Below are positions 8,200-17,600 of a stretch of DNA of 64,000 nucleotides, piece after piece. The DNA comes from Micromonospora lupini. Its GTDB lineage: Bacteria > Actinomycetota > Actinomycetes > Mycobacteriales > Micromonosporaceae. Location: positions 744,001-808,000 of the forward strand of contig NZ_JAPENL010000001.1 of assembly GCF_026342015.1 (NCBI RefSeq). Direction: 5' to 3'. The notes under the pieces were generated by a model. That model worked only from the letters and a program-made list of their open reading frames with translations. It did not search any database and was not told the origin of the DNA. How positions within the stretch are numbered: the stretch's first letter is position 1; each line of letters begins with the position of its first letter. The position numbers and the translations under genes were made by a program.

Positions 8200-11100
8200 A
8201 TGCCAGTGCTCACCACGCTGACCCTCGACGGCATGTGCGACGACGTCGCGTCGCTGCTCGACGAGCAGGTGTCACCCGACGAGGATCTGCTGGAGCGCGG
8301 CCTCGACTCGATCGGGCTCATGCGGCTCGCCGCCCGCTGGGCCGGCGCGGGTCTCACCTTCGCCCAGCTCATCGAGCTGCGCACCGTCCGGCAGTGGCAC
8401 GCGCTGGCCCACCCGCAGGGCGCGGCGACGACCCCCGCCGCCGGGCCCGCCGTAGACGAGGACGAGGCGACTGTCGACCCGGACGAGCCGTTCGCCCTGG
8501 CGACCATGCAGCACGCGTACTGGGTCGGGCGGGCCGGGGAGCAGGCCCTCGGTGGCGTGGGGGCGCACTTCTACAACGAGTTCGACGGCCGGCAGGTGGA
8601 CCCCGACCGGCTGGAGGGGGCCATCCGGGCCCTGGTGCGCCGCCACGACATGCTGCGGGCCCGCTTCCTCGACGACGGCCGGCAGCAGATCACCCCGGAC
8701 GGCGCCTGGGCCGGCCTGACCGTGCACGACCTGCGGGACCTGCCGGCGCACGAGCGGGACCGGCGGCTGGCCGACCTGCGCGCCACCCTGTCGCACCGCA
8801 CCCTGCGGGTGGACCGGGGTGAGGTGTTCGACGTCCAGCTCTGCCTGCTGCCCGACGGGGCGAGCCGGGTGCACGTGGAGATCGAGATGCTGGTCGCCGA
8901 CGCGCACAGCTTTCGGGTGCTCCTCGCCGACCTCGCCCACCTCTACCGCCGGCCCGACGAGCCGCTGCCGCCCATCGACTACAGCTATCCCCGCTACCTG
9001 GCCACCCACGAGCGGCGGCGGGCCGACGCCCGCGAGGCCGCCGCCGGCTACTGGCGTCAGCGGGTGCCCGACCTGCCCGGCGGGCCCGACCTGCCGGTGG
9101 CCGTGGCCCCCGAGCGGGTCAGCGGGCACCGGGTCATCCGTCACCACCACTGGCTCTCCGGCGCCGACCGGGACCGGCTCGCCGTCCGCGCGCGCGAGCA
9201 CGGCGTCACCCTGTCGATGGTGTTCCTGACGGCCTTCGCCGAGGTCCTGGCCGCCTGGAGCAGCCGGCAACGCTTCCTGCTCAACCTGCCGCTGTACGAC
9301 CGGACGCCGTACCACCCGGACGTGCCGTCGCTCAGCGGGGACTTCACCAACCTGCTGCTGCTGGAGGTCGACGCCACCGACGAGGTGCCGTTCGTCGACC
9401 GCGCCCGCCGCCTGGGCGAGCAGTTCGCCCGGGACGTGGCGCACAGCGCGTACTCCGGAGTGGACGTGCTGCGCGACCTGGCCCGCGCCCGCTCCGACCG
9501 GGCCGTGCTCGCGCCTGTGGTGTTCACCAGCGCGCTCAGCCTCGGCGACCTCTTCGGCGCCGACGTGCGGGAGTGCTTCGGCGACCCGGTGTGGACGTCG
9601 TCGCAGACCCCGCAGGTGTGGCTGGACAACCAGGTCACCGAGCGCGAGGGCGGTCTGTACCTCAACTGGGACGTGGTGGCGGAGCTGTTTCCGCCGGGTG
9701 TGTCGGAGGCGATGTTCGCCGCGTACGTCCGGCTGCTCGCCGGGCTGGTCGACGGCGACTGGACCGCGTCGCCGGGTGACCTGCTGCCGCGGAAGCAGCG
9801 GGCGGTCCGGCGGCGGGCCAACGACACCGTGGCGACGCTGCCGGTGGGTCGACTGCACGACGGGTTCTTCGACCGGGCGGCCCGGGATCCCGCTCGGGTG
9901 GCGCTGCTCGGCGACGAGGTGTCGGTGTCCTACGGCGAGCTGGCGGGAAAGGCGTTGACGCTTGCCGGCGCGCTGGCGCGGGCCGGGGTCGCGCCGGGGG
10001 ACGCGGTGGGGGTGTGCCTGCCCAAGGGCGTCGACCAGGTCGTCGCGGTGCTGGGTGTGCTCGCCGTCGGTGGCGTGTACGTGCCGGTGGGCGTGGACCA
10101 GCCGGCCGCCCGACGCGACCGGATCTGGCAACGGGCCGGCGTGCGGACGGTGATCGGCGCGGACGGGCTCGACCCGGCCGGCGACGGGGGCCCGGCCCTG
10201 GACGGCTGCGTGCCAGGCGACCCGGCGTCGGTGGCGTACGTCATCTTCACCTCGGGCTCCACGGGTGAGCCCAAGGGCGTCGAGGTGCCGCACTCGGCCG
10301 CCGGCACCACGATCGAGGCCATTCGCCGGCGGTTCGACATCGACGCGGACGACCGGGTCCTCGCCGTGTCGGCGCTGGACTTCGATCTGTCGGTGTTCGA
10401 CATCTTCGCGCTGCTCGGCGTCGGCGGGGCGGTGGTGCTGATCGGCGAGGAGCAGCGACGCGACGCGAGCGCCTGGCGTCGGCTCGTCGACGCGCACCGG
10501 GTCACGGTCTGGCAGTCGGTCCCCGCGCTGCTGGACATGCTGCTGACCGCCGCCGAGGCCGAGGGCGGCCTGGACCATCTGCGACTGGCGCTGCTCGGCG
10601 GCGACTGGGTCGGCCTGGACCTGCGCGACCGCCTGGTGGCGCTGCGCCCCGACGCCCGGCTCGTCGCCCTGGGCGGCACCACAGAGACCGCCATCCACTC
10701 GACGGTCTTCGAGGTGGGTGAGGTGCCGGCGCACTGGCGGTCCATCCCGTACGGGCTTCCACTGCCGAACCAGCGCTGTCGCGTGGTGGACGGGCGGGGA
10801 CGGGACTGCCCCGACTGGGTGGTCGGCGAGCTGTGGATCGGCGGGGCGGGGGTGGCGGCCGGCTACCGGGGGGATCCGGAGCGCACCGCGCAGCGGTTCG
10901 TGACACACGACGGGATGCGCTGGTACCGCACCGGTGACCTGGGCCGCTACTGGCCGGACGGCACGCTGGAATTCTTGGGGCGGGCGGATTTCCAGGTGAA
11001 AATCCGCGGGCACCGCATCGAGCTGGGCGAGGTCGAGGCCGCTCTGACCGACTGCCCAGGCGTGCGGGAGGGCGTGGTGGTGGCAGTGGGTACCAGCGCG

Positions 11101-14100
11101 CGCCGGCTCGCCGCCGCCGTCGTACCGTCGGTGTCCGGGGTGGACCCGGAGACCGTACGGGCGTTCGTCGGCGAGCGGCTGCCCGCGTACATGGTGCCCG
11201 AGCACGTCGCCGTGCTCGACGCGTTGCCGCTGAGCGGCAACGGCAAGATCGACCGGCCGGCGCTGGCACGACGGCTCGCCGAGGGCGCCGGCCGCTCCAC
11301 CGAGGTCGAGCCACCCGCCGGACCGGTCGAGACGGCGCTGGCCACCCTGTGGGCCGACCTGCTCGGCGTGCCTACCGTCGGCCGCGCCGACAGCTTCTTC
11401 ACCCTCGGCGGGGACAGCCTGCTCGCCACCCGCCTGCTCGGGCGGATGCGCTCGGCCGGGCTGGCCGGCGGGCAACTGCGCCACCTCTTCGCCGAGCCGA
11501 CCCTCGCCGGGTTCGCCGCCGGCGTACGCATCGACACCGGCGCCGCGCTGACCGGGACCTTCGTCGCCGACCCGGCGAACCGCCACGAGCCGTTCCCCGC
11601 GACCGACGTGCAGCGGGCGTACTGGATGGGCCGCAGCGGCGACTTCGCCCTCGGTGAGGTCGGCTCCCACTGGTACTGGGAGTTCGACGGCCAGGACGTG
11701 GACCTCGACCGGCTCACCACGGCCTGGAACCGGCTGGTCCGCCGGCACGAGATGCTGCGGGCCGTCTTCGACACCGACGGCCGTCAACGCGTCCAACCCG
11801 AGGTGCCCGAGGTGGCCATTGCGGTCGGCGAGGGTGAGGCCGCGCTCGTCGACCTGCGCGACCGGCTGTCACACCGGGTCGCCGACCCGACCCGCTGGCC
11901 GTTGGTGGCCATCGAGGCCGTCCGGTACGGCGAGCGTCGCGTCCGGCTGGCGTTCAGCTTCGACTACATCGTGCTCGACGCGCTCAGCATCGTGACCGTC
12001 TTCGCCGAACTGTCCGCCCTCTACGTCGATCTCGACGCGCCGCTGCGCCCGATCGGAGTGTCGTTTCGCGACTACGTGCTCACCGCCCGGCCGGACGAGG
12101 CGACAGTCGAGGGCGACGAGCGCTACTGGTCGGCGCAGGCCGCGGAGATGCCCCCCGCGCCGCAGTTGCCGCTCGCCGTCGACCCCGACCGCGTACGCGC
12201 CCCCCGCTTCGTCCGCCACGCGGCGCGGCTCGACCCCGCCGAGTGGACCGCCCTCGTCGACGCCGCCCGCGCCCACGGGGTGAGCCCGGCCGCCGTGCTC
12301 GCCACCGCGTACGCCGAGGTGCTCTCGGCCTTCAGCGCGCGGCCGGACCTCACCCTCAACCTGACCCTCTTCGACCGCCGCGAGGTGCACCCCGACATCG
12401 ACCACGTGCTCGGCGACTTCACCTCGCTGCTGCTCGTCGGCCACCGCCCCGGCGCGGGCGACGACTTCCTGACCCTGGTGCGTCGCCTTCAGGAGCGCAT
12501 GTGGGACGGCATGGAGCACAACGCCGTCTCCGCCATCTGGGTGCTGCGGGAGATCGCGCGGCGCACCGGCGCCCCCGCCGCCGCGATGCCTGTGGTCTTC
12601 ACCAGCGCGCTGGGCATCAGCGACGAACTGGTGAGCATGTCCCTGCCGTTCGGCGAGCAGATCTGGGGCGCCTCGCAGACCCCGCAGGTGTGGCTGGACA
12701 ACCAGGTCATGGAACGCGACGGTGGCCTGAGCATCAACTGGGACGTGGTGGCGGAGCTGTTCCCGCCCGACGTGGTGCAGACGATGTTCGCCGCGTACGT
12801 CGAGCTGCTGACCACCCTCGCGGCCGGCAACTGGGCGCGGACCGTGCCGGTCGGGCTCCCCGCCGGGCAGCGGGCCGTGCGCGAGCGGGTCAACGCGACA
12901 GCCGCGCCGATCCCGCCCGGCCTGTTGCACGAGGGGTTCTTCGGGTGGGCGGCGCGGGAGCCCGCTCGGGTGGCGCTGCTCGGCGACGGGGTGTCGGTGT
13001 CCTACGGGGACCTGGCCGAGAGGGCGTTGACGCTTGCCGGGGCGCTGGCGCGGGCCGGGGTCGCGCCGGGGGACGCGGTGGGGGTGTGCCTGCCCAAGGG
13101 CGTCGACCAGGTCGTCGCGGTGCTGGGTGTGCTCGCCGCCGGTGGCGTGTACGTGCCGGTAGGCGTGGACCAGCCGGTGGTGCGCCGGGAGCGGATCCTC
13201 ACCCGGGCCGACGTGAAGACTGTCGTCGGCGCGGACGGGCTCGATCCCGCCGGCGACGGCGGCCCGGCCCTGGACGAGTGCGTGCCGGTGGACCCGGGTT
13301 CGTTGGCGTACGTCATCTTCACCTCCGGCTCCACGGGCGAGCCCAAGGGCGTCGAGGTGTCCCACGCGGCGGCCGGAAACACCATCGCGGCGGTCAACGA
13401 CCGGCTGCGTCTCGGCCCGGACGACCGGGTCCTCGCCGTGTCGGCGCTGGACTTCGACCTGTCGGTGTACGACATCTTCGCCCTGCTCGGCGTCGGCGGC
13501 GCGGTGGTGCTCGTCGAGGAGGGGCAGCGCCGCGACGCCCGCACCTGGCTGCGGCTCGTGCGCGAGCACGACGTCACCATCTGGAACACCGTGCCCGCCC
13601 TGCTCGACATGCTGCTCACCGCGGCCGGCGACGAACCGCTCGGCGCGTTGCGGCACGCAGTGGTCTCCGGCGACTGGGTCGGCCTGGACCTGCGCGACAG
13701 GCTTGTCGCCCGCCGACCCGACGCCCGGCTCACCGCACTCGGCGGCGCCACCGAGGCGGGCATCTGGTCCAACGCGTTCGAGGTGGGCGAGGTGCCGGCG
13801 CACTGGCGGTCCATCCCGTACGGCTTCCCGCTGCCCAACCAGCGCTACCGCGTGGTGGACGGGCGGGGACGGGACTGCCCCGACTGGGTGATCGGCGAGC
13901 TGTGGATCGGCGGGGCGGGGGTGGCGGCCGGCTACCGGGGGGATCCGGAGCGCACCGCGCAGCGGTTCGTGACACACGACGGGATGCGCTGGTACCGCAC
14001 CGGTGACCTGGGCCGCTACTGGCCGGACGGCACGCTGGAATTCTTGGGGCGGGCGGACTTCCAGGTCAAGATCCGCGGGCACCGCATCGAGCTGGGCGAG

Positions 14101-14634
14101 GTCGAGGCCGCCCTGACCGACTGCCCAGGCGTGCGGGAGGCCGTGGTGGTGGCAGTGGGCGCCAGCACGCGCCGGCTCGCCGCCGCCGTCGTACCGGAGG
14201 CGGGCGTCACCCTCGACCCGGACGCCACAGGCGCGTTCGTCGTCGACAGGCTGCCCGCGTACATGGTGCCCGAGCACGTCGCAGTGCTCGACGCGCTGCC
14301 GCTGAGCGGCAACGGCAAGATCGACCGGGGCGCGGTGGCCGCCCTGCTCGCCAGCGGAGACAGCGCACCGGCCGACGAGCCACCCCACGCCGGCCTGGAG
14401 AGCGACCTCGGCGCCCTCTGGGCGGAGTTGCTGAACGGCCCCGTCCCCGGCCGCACCCGCAACTTCTTCAGCCTCGGCGGGGACAGCCTGCTCGCCACCC
14501 GGCTGCTGGCCGTGCTGCGGGAACGCTACGGCGTCGACCTGCCGATGCGGGGGCTGCTCGACCGACCGACCATCGCGGACCTGGCCACCGCCGTGCAGCA
14601 CGCCGTTGGCACGTACGAGGAGGGAAGCGTATGA
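8200..14634 (+). CDS. NRPS 1: ArCP-Cy-A-PCP-Cy-A-PCP
   Basis: In this 2144-residue NRPS, an N-terminal carrier (residues 1-75, GLDSI with Ser37) is of the aryl-carrier type seen in PchE and HMWP2. Two Cy-A-PCP modules follow: Cy1 ~95-510, A1 ~545-1020, PCP1 Ser1073, Cy2 ~1130-1545, A2 ~1570-2050, PCP2 Ser2096. Cy2 keeps the DxxxxDxxS motif (Asp1255, Asp1260, Ser1263), but Cy1 has Glu229 at the first Asp. A2 reads D-L-Y-N-V-S-L-I-W, close to the Cys code. A1 reads D-L-F-Q-L-G-L-I-H, which is not clean Cys and shares Gly and His with the Thr code. The predicted product is an aryl/acyl-azoline-thiazoline thioester. The layout matches coelibactin-type clusters. Confidence 0.92.
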   Translation: MPVLTTLTLDGMCDDVASLLDEQVSPDEDLLERGLDSIGLMRLAARWAGAGLTFAQLIELRTVRQWHALAHPQGAATTPAAGPAVDEDEATVDPDEPFALATMQHAYWVGRAGEQALGGVGAHFYNEFDGRQVDPDRLEGAIRALVRRHDMLRARFLDDGRQQITPDGAWAGLTVHDLRDLPAHERDRRLADLRATLSHRTLRVDRGEVFDVQLCLLPDGASRVHVEIEMLVADAHSFRVLLADLAHLYRRPDEPLPPIDYSYPRYLATHERRRADAREAAAGYWRQRVPDLPGGPDLPVAVAPERVSGHRVIRHHHWLSGADRDRLAVRAREHGVTLSMVFLTAFAEVLAAWSSRQRFLLNLPLYDRTPYHPDVPSLSGDFTNLLLLEVDATDEVPFVDRARRLGEQFARDVAHSAYSGVDVLRDLARARSDRAVLAPVVFTSALSLGDLFGADVRECFGDPVWTSSQTPQVWLDNQVTEREGGLYLNWDVVAELFPPGVSEAMFAAYVRLLAGLVDGDWTASPGDLLPRKQRAVRRRANDTVATLPVGRLHDGFFDRAARDPARVALLGDEVSVSYGELAGKALTLAGALARAGVAPGDAVGVCLPKGVDQVVAVLGVLAVGGVYVPVGVDQPAARRDRIWQRAGVRTVIGADGLDPAGDGGPALDGCVPGDPASVAYVIFTSGSTGEPKGVEVPHSAAGTTIEAIRRRFDIDADDRVLAVSALDFDLSVFDIFALLGVGGAVVLIGEEQRRDASAWRRLVDAHRVTVWQSVPALLDMLLTAAEAEGGLDHLRLALLGGDWVGLDLRDRLVALRPDARLVALGGTTETAIHSTVFEVGEVPAHWRSIPYGLPLPNQRCRVVDGRGRDCPDWVVGELWIGGAGVAAGYRGDPERTAQRFVTHDGMRWYRTGDLGRYWPDGTLEFLGRADFQVKIRGHRIELGEVEAALTDCPGVREGVVVAVGTSARRLAAAVVPSVSGVDPETVRAFVGERLPAYMVPEHVAVLDALPLSGNGKIDRPALARRLAEGAGRSTEVEPPAGPVETALATLWADLLGVPTVGRADSFFTLGGDSLLATRLLGRMRSAGLAGGQLRHLFAEPTLAGFAAGVRIDTGAALTGTFVADPANRHEPFPATDVQRAYWMGRSGDFALGEVGSHWYWEFDGQDVDLDRLTTAWNRLVRRHEMLRAVFDTDGRQRVQPEVPEVAIAVGEGEAALVDLRDRLSHRVADPTRWPLVAIEAVRYGERRVRLAFSFDYIVLDALSIVTVFAELSALYVDLDAPLRPIGVSFRDYVLTARPDEATVEGDERYWSAQAAEMPPAPQLPLAVDPDRVRAPRFVRHAARLDPAEWTALVDAARAHGVSPAAVLATAYAEVLSAFSARPDLTLNLTLFDRREVHPDIDHVLGDFTSLLLVGHRPGAGDDFLTLVRRLQERMWDGMEHNAVSAIWVLREIARRTGAPAAAMPVVFTSALGISDELVSMSLPFGEQIWGASQTPQVWLDNQVMERDGGLSINWDVVAELFPPDVVQTMFAAYVELLTTLAAGNWARTVPVGLPAGQRAVRERVNATAAPIPPGLLHEGFFGWAAREPARVALLGDGVSVSYGDLAERALTLAGALARAGVAPGDAVGVCLPKGVDQVVAVLGVLAAGGVYVPVGVDQPVVRRERILTRADVKTVVGADGLDPAGDGGPALDECVPVDPGSLAYVIFTSGSTGEPKGVEVSHAAAGNTIAAVNDRLRLGPDDRVLAVSALDFDLSVYDIFALLGVGGAVVLVEEGQRRDARTWLRLVREHDVTIWNTVPALLDMLLTAAGDEPLGALRHAVVSGDWVGLDLRDRLVARRPDARLTALGGATEAGIWSNAFEVGEVPAHWRSIPYGFPLPNQRYRVVDGRGRDCPDWVIGELWIGGAGVAAGYRGDPERTAQRFVTHDGMRWYRTGDLGRYWPDGTLEFLGRADFQVKIRGHRIELGEVEAALTDCPGVREAVVVAVGASTRRLAAAVVPEAGVTLDPDATGAFVVDRLPAYMVPEHVAVLDALPLSGNGKIDRGAVAALLASGDSAPADEPPHAGLESDLGALWAELLNGPVPGRTRNFFSLGGDSLLATRLLAVLRERYGVDLPMRGLLDRPTIADLATAVQHAVGTYEEGSV
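10708..11090 (+). repeat. near-identical segment shared by A1 and A2 (copy in A1)
   Basis: This C-terminal part of the A1 domain is almost the same DNA as 13777-14159 in A2 (offset 3069 bp). A second pair, 9898-10104 and 12970-13176, covers the A-domain N-terminal part. The substrate-selecting middle parts are visibly more diverged. The pattern points to domain duplication followed by gene conversion or subdomain exchange. Confidence 0.7.
13777..14159 (+). repeat. near-identical segment shared by A1 and A2 (copy in A2)
   Basis: Counterpart of 10708-11090 within NRPS 1. Long stretches match base for base, including silent positions, which protein-level constraint alone does not explain. Confidence 0.7.
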
Positions 14635-17600
14635 ACGGGCAGGACCTCATCGCCGAGCTGGCGCAGGTAGGCGTCCACCTCTGGGAGGAGGACGGCCAGC
14701 TCCGCTTCCGGGCGCCCACAGGCGTTCTCACCGACAAGCGCCGCGCCGCCCTACGCCAGCACAAGGAGCAGGTGCTTGCCGTGCTGCGCGACGCCGCCGC
14801 GCCCACCGCGGTGGCGCACCCCGAGCAGCGGTACGAGCCGTTCCCGCTCACCGACGTGCAGAGCGCGTACCTGCTCGGGCGTGGCGACAGCTTCGCCTAC
14901 GGCGGGGTCGGCTGCCACGGCTACGGCGAGCTGACCTTTCCCGAGCTGGACGTGGACCGGCTGGAACGCGCCTGGCACCAGATCGTCGCCCGGCACGACA
15001 TGCTGCGGGCCGTCGTCAACCGCGACGGCTCCCAGCAGGTACGACCCGACGTGCCGGCGTACCGCGTCGAGGTGCGCGACGCCGACGCGGCCGGCTTCGC
15101 CGACGCGGTGGCCGCCACCCGGGAGGAGCTGGACCACCGTCGCTACGACCCGCAGCAGTGGCCGCTGTTCGCGCTGCGGGTCACCCGTGGCCCGCACCAG
15201 TGCGTCCTGCACTTCTCGATCGACTTCCTGATCTGCGACTTCGTCAGCATCAACATCCTGCTCGACGAGCTGGGCCGCCGCTACGCAGGCGACCCGCCCC
15301 GCGACGAGCTGACGCTGACGTTCCGTGACCACCTGCTGGCCACCGAACCGCTGCGCGGCGGACCCCGCCACGACGCCGACCGGGACTGGTGGCTGGCCCG
15401 GCTCGACGACCTGCCCCCGGCGCCTGAGCTGCCCCTGCGCGGTGACGCCACGGCCGCGCCGCCCCGCTTCCGCCGCCTCGACCTGCGGCTCGACCCGACC
15501 GAGTGGGCCGGGTTGCGCCAACGCGCCGGGCAGCACGGCATCAGCCCGTCGGGGGCGGTGCTCGCCGCGTACGTCGAGGTGATCGCCGCGTGGAGCGTGC
15601 ACCCGCGCTTCACAGTCGACGTCACGCTGCTCAACCGGACGCCTACGCACCCGCAGGTGGACCGGATCGTCGGCGACTTCACCTCGGTCAGCCTGCTCGC
15701 CGTGGAGCAGAGCCCGGACGCGCCGGTGCAGGAGCGGGCCAAGCGCATCCAGGCGCAGCTCTGGTCCGACCTGGACCACCGCCGGTTCTCCGGCGTCGAC
15801 GTCGTCCGCGAGCTGGCCCGTCGTCGGGGCGCCGACGCCGCGCTGATGCCCATCGTCTTCACAAGCGCCATCGGGCTGGGCGGCGACACAGGCGTGGAGG
15901 GCTTCGGTGAGCTGGGCTACGGCATCAGCCAGACCCCGCAGGTGTGGATCGACTGTCAGAACATCGAGCGCTCCGGTGGGCTGGCCACCAACTGGGACGT
16001 CCGCGAGGGCGTCCTCCCCGACGGTGTCATCGACGAGATGTTCGCCGCGTACGCCACGCTGCTGCGCCGGCTGGCGGGCACCGACGAGGCGTGGGAGGAA
16101 CTGGCCCCGGTGACGTTGCCGGAGGCGAGCGCCCGCCGCCGCGCCGAGGTCAACGACACCGCCGCGCCGCTGCCCGACGGGCTGCTGCACGAGGGGGTGC
16201 TCGCCCAGGCGCTGCGGACCCCGGACCGGGTGGCAGTGGTCGCCGACGACGGCACCCTCACCTACCGGCAGCTCACCGGCCGTGCCACGGCGGTGGCCGC
16301 GCGACTCGCCGAGGCCGGCTGCCGGCCCGGGGACCTGGTCGCGGTGGTCGCCGAGAAGGGCTGGCGGCAGGTGGTCGCGGTGTTCGGTGTCCTGCTGGCC
16401 GGTGGGGCGTACGTGCCTGTCGACACCAACCAGCCGCCCGTTCGCCGTGACCTGATCCTCGACGGCGCGGGGATCCGGCACGTCCTCACCGAGGCCGACC
16501 GGGTGGCCGGCGACTGGCCGGAGCGGGTGACGCCGATCGCGGTGGACGACTGCGACGGACCGGCGCCGACGGCCCTGCCGACCCGGGCGGTCAGCCCGGA
16601 CGACCGCGCGTACGTCATCCACACCTCCGGGTCGACGGGCACCCCGAAGGGGGTGGTGATCACCCACCGGGCGGCCCTGAACACCGTGGCGGACATCAAC
16701 GCACGGTTCGACGTGACGCCCGACGACCGCGTCCTCGGCCTGGCCAGTCTGGGCTTCGACCTGTCCGTCTACGACCTGTTCGGCCCGCCGGCGGTCGGCG
16801 CGGCGCTGGTGCTGCCCGCGCCGCAGCGGCGTGGCGACCCCACCCACTGGGCGGAGCTGGTCGCCGACAACGAGGTGACCCTCTGGAACTCGGTGCCGGC
16901 GCAGGTGCAGATGCTCGCCGACTACCTCGCGGCCGCGCCGATGGTCCGGATCCCCTCGCTGCGGCTGGCCCTGCTCAGCGGCGACTGGATCCCGGTCACC
17001 CTGCCGGACCAGATCCGCGATCTCGTCCCCGGTCTGGCCGTGGTCAGCCTCGGCGGCGCGACCGAGGCCGCCATCTGGTCGATCATCCACCCGATCGGGC
17101 CTGTCGATCCGTCCTGGCGCAGCATCCCGTACGGGGTGCCGCTGACCAACCAGAGCTGGCACGTCCGCGACGCGGCGCTGCGGCCCCGCCCGGACTGGGT
17201 CGCCGGGGAGCTGTACATCGGCGGCGCCGGACTGGCGCTCGGCTACCTCGGCGACGAGGCCCGCACCGCCGAGCGGTTCGTCACCGACCCGTCCACCGGT
17301 GAGCGGTTGTACCGCACCGGTGACCTGGGCCGCTACCGGCCCGACGGCACCATCGAGTTCCTCGGCCGGGAGGACTTCCAGGTCAAGATCCGCGGCCATC
17401 GGATCGAGCTGGCCGAGGTCGAGTCGGCGCTGCTGGCGCACCCGGCGGTGGGCGGGGCGACAGCGGTGGTCGACGGGGACCGTCCACTGGAGAGGCGGCT
17501 GGCCGCCGTCGTGCAGCCCGCCGCGGTCGAGCCCGGCCCCGGGCAGCCGGTCGACCCGGCCGGACCCACAGCGGCCGGGGCCGCGCTGGTGGCCGGCACC

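Noticed and set aside
7137..8507. 887-residue version of the condensation protein
   Set aside because: The extension runs antisense through the diiron oxygenase gene and into NRPS 1. The condensation fold begins at VAPRPVPASVGQRL.
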